A DNA stretch of 64,000 nt from Vibrio pacinii DSM 19139 (GCF_000711795.1 NZ_JONH01000012.1:62001-126000); one strand, 5' to 3'; positions 26,401 through 34,215 are shown, numbered from the stretch's first letter. Program-made: numbers and translations. Notes: generated by a model not told the origin, from the sequence alone.

Positions 26401-26983
26401 AAATCGGAATCGCCAGGCGATAGGTCGGCTGCAAAGGGTAGGCAATATTGCCGTACTCTTTATTTAAGTTAATCGGGCCGACGTAGACTTGATTGGGCTG
26501 GAGAGTCGAAGCGGCTTCGTAATAGTTCTCTTCGCTCTTATTTTGTAACCGAGTGGTCGGTTGAATCGTGACTCTGCCGCCTTCTCTGTCAACGCGCAAA
26601 AACTCTTGACCTGCATCTTCGACGGATATCACTCTCAATTGCCCGATAGAAGCGTCATTTTCGATGAGTGCTTTGAAGATGGTAGAGAGTCGATGTTGCC
26701 ATTGATCTAACGTGGTTTTATCAAGGTTATCAATTCCACCGTTCGATTGCGCCCGTGTTATTCCTGAAATTGGCGGCGTCGAATGAAGAAAGCGTATTTG
26801 ATCAATGTTGCGCGAGATACTTTGTTGTATCACCGCGACTTTCTCTCTAGTTTGAGATTGTAAGGTGAAAGCGGTGTGATCATAAACAGTACGGATAGAA
26901 TTGTGTCTGTAGGTGTTCAGCGCATAGACGACAAGCACAATGAGCAAGGGAATAGACCACCACCAGATTTTTTTTATTCTCAT
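23471..26983 (-). CDS. Hybrid sensor histidine kinase (Cache-PAS-HisKA-HATPase-REC-HPt)
   Basis: A 1170-residue membrane phosphorelay kinase. Transmembrane helices lie at about 5-24 and 322-344, around a large periplasmic double-Cache region (GRVTIQPTTRLQNKSEENYY; VDNDGYIVFSPVDG). A PAS domain (about 355-475) and a coiled coil come next. The HisKA box is FISTISHEMRTPLNG (His near 525), followed by HATPase motifs (NNLMNNAIKFT; GGTGLGLSICRQL). A degenerate receiver-like stretch without an aspartate pocket spans about 755-890. A true receiver (LMDCQMPVMDG) and a C-terminal HPt (AHWAHKLKGL) complete the relay. No response regulator gene is adjacent, so its partner and ligand are unknown. Confidence 0.9.
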   Translation of the reverse strand: MRIKKIWWWSIPLLIVLVVYALNTYRHNSIRTVYDHTAFTLQSQTREKVAVIQQSISRNIDQIRFLHSTPPISGITRAQSNGGIDNLDKTTLDQWQHRLSTIFKALIENDASIGQLRVISVEDAGQEFLRVDREGGRVTIQPTTRLQNKSEENYYEAASTLQPNQVYVGPINLNKEYGNIAYPLQPTYRLAIPIFYASGARFGFIIMNIDASPLLSALNADNSVLDAFWVVDNDGYIVFSPVDGFSFTRQLAPEITLDSVFSLSSSAHSDIVEMVSKDSAQTHWFGYRSTLLTGTNTQQKLFVYGLIDKSKVLDQVNRRFNEILLLTLGAMSIVFIVLSMFYRSYAASLKLNKANLIFQAIVEGSTDAVICISPSGLVKTWNSTAAHLFNVQANLALNRNIETLVSLNSLDLMDQIERCKSSKSTMKFQDIVFFSNNRHLYLDIIISPVMNNHIDEIDSYVISARDVTEMVEAQEKLKQYNTELENEVDKRTLELQQHSKALEEARNKALEASQAKSNFISTISHEMRTPLNGMVGTLSLIRNDSLNTAQKKYLTMAENSVNTLSILINDILDLSKIESGKLEVHNQRFSPRDVIESMVQSTSVKAFKKGLEVVLDTTEIRHKSITCDPNRLKQILNNLMNNAIKFTQSGTIKIIASTERLDDMVRLKIEVADTGIGIAKENQHRLFQPFSQEGADTATKYGGTGLGLSICRQLCELMNGYIDFESKQGVGSQFNFYLDINASECEAMPSECILDGVTVGISLANADLTQAVAKAVENFGGKSKAVDEPLDIWLSDLDTVVTEKDSPLFKTIIEAIESHRVTHPELPNVIELSSSSVLPPHRVSDQLSTILVAKPLISHDLITALIGELDTSNDTSHDDTQNDFNPTSVDLSGVHVLVVDDNEINQEVAKGFLAPLGANVKTADNGRQALDLIEQAILNNTLFDCILMDCQMPVMDGYECSKTLRFSSQYYDVVNTPIIAMTANAFSGEKEKCFAHGMNDYITKPVIAKLLIDKIARWTRKHPSSNTTQGLNHMPVHPAPSRFSGWNKEAALKRMEGDDELLEHIVSIFQQSSVEYIETLEAVINHQDIDQIAHWAHKLKGLCSQIGADELSELMAELEQEVRYNEAVNFKTINEILQRSLSEFANLKTALNDEYSLEATDDITVSKDTV

Positions 26984-27290
26984 AAGGGTTCCTGTAATAG
27001 TTGTCAGCCCTACTAACCGCTACACATGATCAAACACGACTTTACCTTTGGTGTGGTGTAGAAAGCATATGCAACTCTTAACCTTGAATAAAAATATTAG
27101 CACAGTCTTAAAGGTTCAACGTTCTAATGCATTGATATTGATTAAACATTGTTAACGATATCGTGTGAGCGAGGGGGGATTTAGCACAGAGACTTGAAGT
27201 CAAGTTAGGGGTATATACGACATTAAGCTTGGAAACAGGCTACGAGCGCTTTCAATACTTGAAGTGATTTTTGTTGGGCTAATTGCAGCT

Positions 27291-27395
27291 TGAGCTGGCG
27301 TTAAATGAGATTAAATAGTTTGGTGGCTTGCGGTTGCACTGCCTAGGCCGGGAGAAACCGTTTATACCGGCATGCCATCAACACACCGCAATGAT
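27291..27395. pseudogene. Mosaic remnant related to the nirD-nirC spacer and to cobA
   Basis: Bases 27291-27340 align without gaps to 19921-19970 (the spacer after nirD), with the best run at GGCGTTAAA(C/T)GAGATTAAATAG. The alignment resumes at GGAGAAACC. From 27351 onward the sequence reads in one frame as GETVYTGMPSTHR, against [13 protein letters not shown] in cobA (21437-21478). By hand count 33 of 45 bases match, with most differences at third codon positions. A TAG and frame breaks mean nothing is expressed. It lies in a 450-bp region with no gene between the hybrid kinase and a LysR gene. Confidence 0.4.
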
Positions 27396-27435
27396 CGAAA
27401 ACTGAACACGACGTGTACCGTGCACTTAAGGCGTA

Positions 27436-28323
27436 TTAATTAACGCGATACATTTGAGTCATCAAATCTATGAAAGTTCTAACTTTTGCAGATGAAAAAT
27501 GGCTCTCTCGATGGATGATGTGTATCGGTAAAGCTAATGGTTGGAATGACTCAAGTATGTTAACAAGATGGTTATTTTCACATTCTTCAACGACTTGATA
27601 GGAAATTGCTCGAGTTATTCCTAATCCGGCCTTAGCGGCATCTATTGCTGATTGATTGGTTGTTACTGTAAGACGAGGCTGAATATGAAGCCTCGTCTTT
27701 TGACCATTGTGGGTAAATTGCCAGTCGCGAGGAAAGTTATTTGACGAAGAGCTAATCAGTGTGTGTTGTTTTAAGTCTGCGGGCGATGTAGGTATACCAT
27801 GAACGTTTAAATAGCTCGGTGATGCGACAAGCATCAGTTTAACTTCGCCAATTTTTTTTGCTCTCATGCTTGAGTCTGCTAAGGTTCCAATTCGAATGCC
27901 CAAGTCAAACCCCTCTTCTAAAAGATTGACAGTTCTGTCCAAAAATACCGCGTTAACATTGACCATAGGGTAGCGACGTAAATACTCGACTACCACTGGC
28001 ATAACGTGTTTTTGCCCAAACATCACAGGGGCGGTTATGCTCAGTTCACCTTTAGGCTCAGAGTTAATACCAATAGCCGTTTGATTGGCAAGTTCGATAT
28101 CGTGCAAAATTTGACGTGTATCTTCTAAATATCGCAAACCAACATCTGTTGCTCGTACATGGCGTGTGGTTCGAATCAACAGTCTCACACCAAGTTGTTG
28201 TTCTAACGATAAAACCGCTCTAGTGACAGCAGGTGGTGACATATTTAAATGCCGAGCTGCGGCGGCAAAACCTTGTTTTTCTGCGACGGCGACATAAACG
28301 CGCATAAGATGTAGTTGATCCAT
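27436..28323 (-). CDS. LysR-family transcriptional regulator
   Basis: A 295-residue LysR protein of the YafC/DmlR-like group. The winged helix begins MDQLHLMRVYVAVAEKQGFA, with the recognition helix near LNMSPPAVTRAVLSLEQQLG. The substrate-binding domain includes GELSITAPVMFGQKHVMPVV. It is divergent from the AhpD-like gene, and a near-perfect inverted repeat lies directly in front of its start. It most likely controls itself and the adjacent two-gene oxidoreductase module. Confidence 0.92.
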   Translation of the reverse strand: MDQLHLMRVYVAVAEKQGFAAAARHLNMSPPAVTRAVLSLEQQLGVRLLIRTTRHVRATDVGLRYLEDTRQILHDIELANQTAIGINSEPKGELSITAPVMFGQKHVMPVVVEYLRRYPMVNVNAVFLDRTVNLLEEGFDLGIRIGTLADSSMRAKKIGEVKLMLVASPSYLNVHGIPTSPADLKQHTLISSSSNNFPRDWQFTHNGQKTRLHIQPRLTVTTNQSAIDAAKAGLGITRAISYQVVEECENNHLVNILESFQPLALPIHIIHRESHFSSAKVRTFIDLMTQMYRVN

Positions 28324-28329
28324 ACAATC

Positions 28330-28362
28330 AATTAATTATTCCGCTAAGTGGAATAATCAATT
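28330..28362. promoter_or_regulatory. Inverted-repeat operator between the LysR gene and its divergent module
   Basis: AATTAATTATTCC (28330-28342) and GGAATAATCAATT (28350-28362) are complementary at 12 of 13 positions around a 7-bp spacer. It sits 7-40 bp upstream of the LysR start and about 130 bp upstream of the divergent gene. This is the usual place for a LysR autoregulatory/activation site. Confidence 0.65.
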
Positions 28363-28494
28363 GTGCTTGATGGGTATTCTTTACTCAATCACTTTTTGAC
28401 ACACTGTTTTCGTCGAGTGAGGAGAACCTCTTATCGAGCACTTACACCTTTTGGGTGATTTAGATGTATAACCATTGATTAAAAAGGAAATAGT

Positions 28495-29037
28495 ATGAGC
28501 CGCATCAATATCGTTTTAGAACAACATGCCGACAGTGAACAACAAGAACTTTATTCGGCGATTCAATCTCAGTTAGGCATTATTCCTAATTTTCTAAAAG
28601 TTTTTGCCAATTCCCCAGCAGCACTCAAAGCTTTTCTAGGTTTACACTCCATCGCAGGCGCGGGCTTTTTAGATGAACAAACCCGAGAAAGAATTGCGCT
28701 TGGCTTAGCCCAGAAAAATGCGTGTCAATACTGTGTATCTGCTCATACAGCTATTGGCCGAAAAGTAGGATTATCGGATAGCGAGATGGAAGAAAACAGA
28801 AAAGGGGGCAGTCAAGACAGTAAAGCGGCTGTTGCCGTCAAATTTGCCCAATCATTAGCAGAGAAAAATGGCGAGGTATCAACTGCAGAGTTGTTACAAG
28901 TACGTAATGCAGGATATAGCGACGCCGAGATTGTCGAAGTAATTACGCATGTCGGTATGAATATTTTAACAAACATTTTAGGTAAAGCTAGCCGAGTTGA
29001 AATCGATTTCCCGAAGGTTGACTTACACACAAAATAG
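28495..29037 (+). CDS. AhpD-like / carboxymuconolactone decarboxylase-family peroxidase-related protein
   Basis: A 180-residue all-helical protein of the AhpD/CMD superfamily. The redox motif C77-QY-C80-VSAH84 matches the AhpD C-x2-C-x3-H active site, so a thiol-based peroxidase or disulphide reductase activity is likely. The family signature LGLAQKNACQYCVSAHTA is well preserved. The gene starts after a AAGGAAA ribosome site. It is followed, after an 84-bp gap with a hairpin, by the PNPOx-reductase-ferredoxin fusion gene, which could supply its electrons; that link is inferred from position only. Confidence 0.9.
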   Translation: MSRINIVLEQHADSEQQELYSAIQSQLGIIPNFLKVFANSPAALKAFLGLHSIAGAGFLDEQTRERIALGLAQKNACQYCVSAHTAIGRKVGLSDSEMEENRKGGSQDSKAAVAVKFAQSLAEKNGEVSTAELLQVRNAGYSDAEIVEVITHVGMNILTNILGKASRVEIDFPKVDLHTK

Positions 29038-29059
29038 TCTGCTGTGTTGAGCTTTAGTT

Positions 29060-29092
29060 CGAGTTCTTAGTCACCCAGATGCTAGGAACTCG
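29060..29092 (+). other. Inter-cistronic hairpin between the AhpD-like gene and the fusion oxidoreductase gene
   Basis: CGAGTTCTTAG (29060-29070) faces CTAGGAACTCG (29082-29092), complementary except one position, across an 11-nt loop. No T run follows, so it is more likely an mRNA stability or processing element than a terminator. Confidence 0.4.
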
Positions 29093-29121
29093 GATGCGAT
29101 AAAATTTATAAGGAGGCGCTC

Positions 29122-30681
29122 ATGCCGCATAAGTACGCAGAGTTGATGTTTACCGATGACGTTAAACACTTTCAACAAGAAATGGGCAGCCGAACTAGCT
29201 ATAAATCTATGGAGCACGGCGAAGATTACAATTTTATTCTTTCGGAAGTTGAAGCATCATTTATTGAACAACGTGATAGCGTATATATGGCAAGTGTAAA
29301 TAGTTCGGGGTGGCCATATGTCCAGCATCGCGGTGGCCCTAAAGGTTTTATCAAGGTATTGGACAATAATAAGCTTGGCTTTGCGGATTTTAGTGGTAAT
29401 CGACAGTACGTGAGTGCAGGAAATTTTCGAGGCAATAATAGGGTGTCTCTCTTTTTTATGGACTACCCCAATCAACGTCGACTCAAATTGAGTGGTCGGA
29501 TTGAGCAAGTTGCTGACGACGATTGGGATACTTTAGCGCATTTAGAAGTGGCGGATTACCCAGCACCAATTGAACGCGCCTTCATTATTAGTGTTGAAGC
29601 ATTTGATTGGAATTGTCCCAAATATATAACGCCTAGGTTTACAGAGTTGGAAATTTCACATTTTCAGACCTCTTTGCAAGCAGAAAGTAAGACGTTAAAT
29701 ACAGACAAAAAACAGACAGAAAGCTTAGGTGATGGAAAATTGCCCTTGGTTGTGACAGGAATACGACAGCTGACTCCCAATGTACGTGCGTTTGAATTTC
29801 GCCACCGTGATAATCTTCATCTGCCTGAAGTATCCGCTGGTGCCCATCTTTCTGTTCCCATTACTATTAAAACTGGGGACTTAACTACTCGTCGATACTC
29901 GATTTGTTCTAATCCCAGTCGGCGAGATATTTATGAAATCGCAGTGCAGTGTAAAAGTGATGGGACCGGAGGGTCGAAAGCGATTTATGAACAGTTCACA
30001 CTTGGCTTACGGCTTAACTGCGAGCATCCTGAAAACTATTTTGAGATGCACAACGACTATCGGCCAAGTGTATTGGTTGCTGCAGGGATCGGTATTACAC
30101 CAATCAAACCAATGGCCCAGAAACTGGCTGAGCAGGGGCGGAATTTCGAACTTCATTATACTGGTAAACGACAAGAGCAAATGCCATTTCATGATCGGTT
30201 ATCAAGGGAGTTTGGTGATAAAATTCAATGTTACTATACTGAGGGCTTACAACGTCTTAACTGTCAAAAAGTGCTAACGCAAGCACCAGAACAGAGCGTA
30301 TTTTACGTGTGTGGGCCTGAAGCGTTGATCGATGAAATGTTAGTAACGGCAACTAAGCTAGGCATAAATACGAACCGAATTCGATATGAACGTTTTTCAG
30401 CGCAAACTGCGAACAACTGGCAAGCTTTTTCTGCGCGATTAATTCAATCGAATCTGACAGTCAATGTCGCTAACAACCAGACTTTGTTAAATGCAATTAT
30501 AGAGGAGGGCGTGTCTATCCCAAGTAGTTGCCATAGTGGTGAATGTCGCAGTTGCGTTGTCGAAGTTGAGCAGGGTCTAGTGGACCATAGAGACAACTGC
30601 CTGACCGAGAAAGAGCGTCAACATTGGATGTGTCCATGTGTGTCACGTGCCAAAACGGGTATTCTCAAGCTTAAAATTTAG
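29122..30681 (+). CDS. Fusion protein: PNPOx-like flavin domain, ferredoxin reductase, 2Fe-2S ferredoxin
   Basis: A 519-residue three-part protein. The N-terminal PNPOx-like split-barrel flavin domain spans about residues 25-170 (VYMASVNSSGWPYVQHRGGP). A linker of about 30 residues leads to an FAD-binding oxidoreductase domain with RRYSICSNPS near 255. An NAD(P)-binding region follows (LVAAGIGITPIKPMAQ near 315; VFYVCGPEALIDEM near 395). A plant-type 2Fe-2S ferredoxin ends the protein, with C470, C475, C478 and C506 as likely ligands. The layout is a self-contained NAD(P)H-driven electron-transfer chain. The final acceptor is unknown. An AAGGAGG ribosome site precedes the ATG. It is co-oriented with the AhpD-like gene, under the divergent LysR gene. 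Confidence 0.9.
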   Translation: MPHKYAELMFTDDVKHFQQEMGSRTSYKSMEHGEDYNFILSEVEASFIEQRDSVYMASVNSSGWPYVQHRGGPKGFIKVLDNNKLGFADFSGNRQYVSAGNFRGNNRVSLFFMDYPNQRRLKLSGRIEQVADDDWDTLAHLEVADYPAPIERAFIISVEAFDWNCPKYITPRFTELEISHFQTSLQAESKTLNTDKKQTESLGDGKLPLVVTGIRQLTPNVRAFEFRHRDNLHLPEVSAGAHLSVPITIKTGDLTTRRYSICSNPSRRDIYEIAVQCKSDGTGGSKAIYEQFTLGLRLNCEHPENYFEMHNDYRPSVLVAAGIGITPIKPMAQKLAEQGRNFELHYTGKRQEQMPFHDRLSREFGDKIQCYYTEGLQRLNCQKVLTQAPEQSVFYVCGPEALIDEMLVTATKLGINTNRIRYERFSAQTANNWQAFSARLIQSNLTVNVANNQTLLNAIIEEGVSIPSSCHSGECRSCVVEVEQGLVDHRDNCLTEKERQHWMCPCVSRAKTGILKLKI

Positions 30682-30730
30682 TGAGATATGGAAGAGATTT
30701 AAATCGAGCAAAAATGGGAAGATTCAAAAA

Positions 30731-30762
30731 CAATAAAGCCCGCTAAAAAGCGGGCTTTATTG
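30731..30762. terminator. Strong bidirectional terminator
   Basis: CAATAAAGCCCGC (30731-30743) pairs perfectly with GCGGGCTTTATTG (30750-30762) around TAAAAA, with TTTTG on the plus side and a T-rich tract on the minus side. It ends both the oxidoreductase operon and the tRNA operon. Confidence 0.92.
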
Positions 30763-30785
30763 TTTTGTTCACAAGGAACTAAATT

Positions 30786-30862
30786 TGGTGGGTCCGACCA
30801 GATTCGAACTGGTGACCCCTACCATGTCAAGGTAGTACTCTAACCAACTGAGCTACGGACCC
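30786..30862 (-). tRNA. tRNA-Val(GAC)
   Basis: A 77-nt gene on the minus strand with encoded CCA. The acceptor stem is GGGTCCG/CGGACCC, the T arm contains GTTCGAATC, and the anticodon loop TTGACAT gives GAC (valine). It is identical to the second copy 36 bp upstream in the same operon. Confidence 0.97.
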
Positions 30863-30898
30863 AAATTTTGTGTTCTTGCATTACTGCACTCTAGGGAG

Positions 30899-30975
30899 TG
30901 GTGGGTCCGACCAGATTCGAACTGGTGACCCCTACCATGTCAAGGTAGTACTCTAACCAACTGAGCTACGGACCC
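30899..30975 (-). tRNA. tRNA-Val(GAC), second identical copy
   Basis: Same 77-nt sequence, cloverleaf and GAC anticodon as the gene at 30786-30862. It is the promoter-proximal gene of a two-tRNA transcript. Confidence 0.97.
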
Positions 30976-30995
30976 ATTCCCTAAGAACGAGATGG

Positions 30996-31024
30996 ATGTT
31001 ACCGAGAGTTATTGATTCGTGCAA
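30996..31024 (-). promoter_or_regulatory. Sigma-70 promoter of the tRNA-Val operon
   Basis: On the minus strand TTGCAC (31024-31019) and TAACAT (31001-30996) are 17 bp apart. They place transcription start about 12 bp before the first tRNA. Confidence 0.7.
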
Positions 31025-31064
31025 GTGCATTTTTATCGATTTAAACTCGTTTGCTCTATATCTA

Positions 31065-31090
31065 GGCGAATTGTTGACAATTTATTCGCC
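31065..31090. terminator. Candidate terminator at the 3' end of the syp locus
   Basis: GGCGAAT (31065-31071) pairs with ATTCGCC (31084-31090), with further A/T pairing inside. It lies 54 bp beyond the sypR stop. There is no clear T run, so termination here is uncertain. Confidence 0.35.
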
Positions 31091-31143
31091 ACTGACTAGA
31101 AAATGTGCTTTAAATAACGAACATATCGAGTGAGCCCCATTCA

Positions 31144-31782
31144 CTATCGGCCTCGTCCATCAAACATCACGATGATAGTTTTAGTGATAATGCTCAAGTC
31201 CATATTCAACCATGATCTCATTGAACATAGTGACAGGGCATAGCTGTGGTCATAACCCACTTTGCGTCGCACATCATCAATGCAAGTATCATAGCCTTGG
31301 TTAACCTGAGCTAATCCGGTAATACCTGGCATAACACCGTAGGTACGATCGGCGAAATAAGGAATCGCATTTTCTAGCTTATGATAAAAACTCGGGCGCT
31401 CTGGTCTAGGACCAATTAATGACATATCACCCAAAACCACATTCAACAGCTGAGGAATTTCATCAAGGCGGGTTTTGCGTAAAAATCGACCCACTGGCGT
31501 GATACGAGGATCGTTTTCTGTCGCCCAAACCGCTCCAGTGCGCTGCTCTGCATCCTGATACATGGTTCTGAATTTGATAATCTCAAAAAACACCATTTTC
31601 TCTGGGGTCGATTTACCGACACGTAACTGTTTGTAGAATACAGGTCCAGGTGAGGTGAGCTTAATCGCGATGGCAATAAATGGCATTACGGGTAACAGCA
31701 ATAAAAGTCCGAATAGCGCACCAAAAAGATCGAATAAGCGTTTTGCAAGCCAGATAGGGTAGTAGCGTTTTACATTGTTCAT
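31144..31782 (-). CDS. sypR: Initiating sugar transferase of the syp polysaccharide locus
   Basis: A 212-residue bacterial sugar transferase (PF02397 type). It would transfer the first sugar phosphate to undecaprenyl phosphate at the inner membrane. One N-terminal membrane helix (about 15-38) is followed by the conserved core: KFRTMYQDAE, WATENDPRITPVGRFLRKTRLDEIPQLLNV and DMSLIGPRPERP, ending near PGITGLAQV. It is the last gene of the cluster, matching sypR in V. fischeri. AAGGAAC precedes the ATG. Downstream, after a weak hairpin, come the tRNA-Val genes. Confidence 0.93.
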   Translation of the reverse strand: MNNVKRYYPIWLAKRLFDLFGALFGLLLLLPVMPFIAIAIKLTSPGPVFYKQLRVGKSTPEKMVFFEIIKFRTMYQDAEQRTGAVWATENDPRITPVGRFLRKTRLDEIPQLLNVVLGDMSLIGPRPERPSFYHKLENAIPYFADRTYGVMPGITGLAQVNQGYDTCIDDVRRKVGYDHSYALSLCSMRSWLNMDLSIITKTIIVMFDGRGR

Positions 31783-31791
31783 AATCGTTCC

Positions 31792-32979
31792 TTATTGATC
31801 TACGCGAGACCATTTTCCTGATTCAAGTCCAAAGAGGTAGCGTAAGCCGCCGATAAGGTTGGCCCAGTGCCCTGCAACCACATAGAGCACCAACTTGCAC
31901 ACCTTGTGACAGAAAACATGGGGGAATTGATAACTTAAAACCGCCATCGTATAGAGTAAAACTTGGCAATAAAAAGCCAGCATTAAAATCGCGTTGTTTA
32001 ACATCGCAGCGGATGACGCAAAGCAGAGCAGTAATAAATAGGGAGTGAGGAGTCTGAGGCCTTTCCCCGAAAAGAAAGCGAAGGCCACACCACGGTATTT
32101 AGGCAAAAACATATCGAATAGCTGAATGGCTTGTTGCATGTTGCCTGCTGAGATACGCAAACGGCGACGAAAATCATTGCTTTGAGTCGTCGCTTCTAAC
32201 TCTAACGCCATAATTTGTGGTTCGTGAATGGCCACATAGCCACGGCGAACAATTTGCATCGGAATGACAAAGTCATCATTGATGGTATTCGCGTCAAGGG
32301 CGGTAAACAAATGGGTGCGAAATAAATAGAAAGCCCCATGTGCGCCAATAGTAGAACCAAGCTTGGCTTCATTCATTTTTACTTGGCTTTGATACTGCCA
32401 GTACTGATTTTCACCTGAATCTTCGGCTGAAAATAGCTGATAGTGACCGTTGACGACGCCAACATTACTGTTGTTGAAATGCTGATTAGCCAGCCAAAGT
32501 GCATCGATAGATATAAGCGCAGACACATCACTGAGCGCGGCAATATCACTATCAATGGTTCTGATTTGTTCATTGAGAACGGTAACCTTACCGCGATTAT
32601 CTGCAAAAGCTCGGATCTCAAAGTGCGTGTCACTACAAATCGCTTCTTGTATGGTCTGTTCGGCTATATCGACGGTACTGTCACTGCAACCGTCGCAAAC
32701 AATGATGACTTTCAATTTGTCGCGAGGGTAATCGAGGCAAGCGAGGTTGCGAATTTTTTCAGCAATCCATAACTGTTCATTATAAGCGGGCACTAAAACA
32801 GTAATCGAAGCGCAGTCGCTATCATGTTTCGCGCTCTTATAGCCACGACGAGACGTGAATACATCATAGTTAGGGTGCTGTTTTGAATACCAAGATAGCA
32901 ACAATGGATACACTAGGTGATGATAGAGAATCAGGCCACTCGAGACGCCAAATAAGGAGATTAAGATAATACTACTCAT
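31792..32979 (-). CDS. sypQ: Glycosyltransferase family 2 of the syp locus
   Basis: A 395-residue membrane glycosyltransferase. An N-terminal membrane anchor (about 4-25) precedes a GT-A domain with TVLVPAYNEQLWI, then VIIVCDGCSD, then a DVSALI motif in place of the usual DADS metal site, and later QRRLRISAG-like RRRLRISAG in place of QxxRW. Two or more C-terminal membrane segments follow, as in processive polysaccharide synthases. Its start overlaps the sypP stop by 4 bp, so the pair is translationally coupled. Position and type match sypQ. Confidence 0.9.
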   Translation of the reverse strand: MSSIILISLFGVSSGLILYHHLVYPLLLSWYSKQHPNYDVFTSRRGYKSAKHDSDCASITVLVPAYNEQLWIAEKIRNLACLDYPRDKLKVIIVCDGCSDSTVDIAEQTIQEAICSDTHFEIRAFADNRGKVTVLNEQIRTIDSDIAALSDVSALISIDALWLANQHFNNSNVGVVNGHYQLFSAEDSGENQYWQYQSQVKMNEAKLGSTIGAHGAFYLFRTHLFTALDANTINDDFVIPMQIVRRGYVAIHEPQIMALELEATTQSNDFRRRLRISAGNMQQAIQLFDMFLPKYRGVAFAFFSGKGLRLLTPYLLLLCFASSAAMLNNAILMLAFYCQVLLYTMAVLSYQFPHVFCHKVCKLVLYVVAGHWANLIGGLRYLFGLESGKWSRVDQ

Positions 32980-34067
32980 GCTTGTTTCTCCCCGCTTAGC
33001 TGGTTGTAGGCTTTAATCATTGTCCGTATGTCATTGTTTTTAATTACAAAACTTCGAGGCGATGTTACTGGCGATTGCTTTAGAGAAGCCATGATGCCGT
33101 CCGCTAACGACTCTGGGCAGCCTGGCTTGACACAGATGCCGGATTGAGGACAAATGGTCTCTTTACTGGCACCCACATCGGTTACCACTGTGACAACGTC
33201 ACACGACTGTGCTTCTAGAGTCGACAATGGAAATCCTTCACTTCGAGAGGGCAAGCAGAATAAGTCGAGGGCTTGGTAGAAACGGGTCATATCGCATAAT
33301 AAACCCGTGAAAGTGACTCTGTGCTGAATGTGTAATTGGTGGGCTAGCTGGATTAACGAATGACGCTGTGAACCATCGCCTGCGATCACTAGATGAATAT
33401 GATCTGGTAAATTGACCATGGCTTTTAATAGAAGATCGTGGCCTTTGACTGGTTCGAGTCTTCCTGCGCAGCCAATTAAGGTCACGTCGGTGGGCAGATT
33501 GAGTAATTGTCTAGCGAGGTGCTTAGCGCCGGGCTTAAATTTTTCACAGTCGATGCCGTTTTTGATCACGCTTACTGAATGATGGTGAAAATGTTGGTTG
33601 ATTTGCTCGCGAACCAGTTCGGCATCAGCAACCCATTGAGGTTGGGCAATACGTAGAGCTAGGGACTGTAACCTGCGATGTTTACTTTGGTTTAAATGCC
33701 AAGCATCGTGCTCGGTATGAATTCGAGTCGCAACACCAGCAAGTCTCGCTGCGATTCCCGCATAAAGCACCGGACCAATATGATGAGTATGTACCACATT
33801 TGGGTTTAATGATTTAAACAACTGACGCAATGTTACGATAGTGCTCAGGCTGAAACCTTGTGGCTTGTCGAGAAAAATCAGCTGCTCACGATACTGACTA
33901 AGTCTGGGCCAATGTTCGATGGCTTGAGATTTTTCTCCTTCAAGGCTAATGATCAAGCAGCGTTGTTCGGTGGAGGAGAAGGTAAGCATATCGAGTGCCA
34001 AAGACTCTAGCCCGCCTGGGGCAAGGTGCTGAACCACGTGCACGATAAGTTTGGTTGATTTGATCAT
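32976..34067 (-). CDS. sypP: Glycosyltransferase family 4 of the syp locus
   Basis: A 363-residue GT-B enzyme, first gene of the promoter-distal sypPQR unit. The C-terminal donor-binding half has GCAGRLEPVKGHDLLLKAM and the E-x7-E block SRSEGFPLSTLEA. The N-terminal half has HTHHIGPVLYA. The ATG at 34067 is chosen because AGGAG stands 5 nt before it; an upstream GTG would overlap that site. A sigma-54-type promoter lies 59-74 bp upstream. Confidence 0.9.
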   Translation of the reverse strand: MIKSTKLIVHVVQHLAPGGLESLALDMLTFSSTEQRCLIISLEGEKSQAIEHWPRLSQYREQLIFLDKPQGFSLSTIVTLRQLFKSLNPNVVHTHHIGPVLYAGIAARLAGVATRIHTEHDAWHLNQSKHRRLQSLALRIAQPQWVADAELVREQINQHFHHHSVSVIKNGIDCEKFKPGAKHLARQLLNLPTDVTLIGCAGRLEPVKGHDLLLKAMVNLPDHIHLVIAGDGSQRHSLIQLAHQLHIQHRVTFTGLLCDMTRFYQALDLFCLPSRSEGFPLSTLEAQSCDVVTVVTDVGASKETICPQSGICVKPGCPESLADGIMASLKQSPVTSPRSFVIKNNDIRTMIKAYNQLSGEKQA

Positions 34068-34125
34068 GGACACTCCTGATAGAAAGTTATCTTTGGATTG
34101 CTAACTTATTATTTATATAGAGTTT

Positions 34126-34141
34126 TGCATGGAATGTGCCA
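34126..34141 (-). promoter_or_regulatory. Sigma-54 promoter of sypP
   Basis: On the minus strand TGGCAC-ATTCC-ATGCA fits the -24/-12 consensus TGGCAC-N5-TTGCW with one mismatch. It is identical over 15 bases to the sypA promoter. Confidence 0.8.
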
Positions 34142-34200
34142 GTAATTTAGTTATTTAAAATCAATCAGTTAAATTGTTTGTTGGTAAATTCTTATCCTGA

Positions 34201-34215
34201 TTGTCAAATTGAGTT
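34201..34215. promoter_or_regulatory. Degenerate SypG-type element upstream of sypP
   Basis: The minus strand reads AACTCA-ATT-TGACAA, differing from the sypA-proximal element mainly in the first two bases. It lies 60 bp upstream of the -24 box, at the spacing used before sypA, sypI and sypM. Confidence 0.5.

Noticed and set aside
27351..27400. An expressed small cobA-like gene
   Set aside because: No start codon, ribosome site or open frame of useful length; stops occur close by.
30786..30975. The repeated tRNA-Val genes as prophage or island attachment sites
   Set aside because: The duplicates are complete tRNAs in one operon, and there is no integrase or phage gene nearby.
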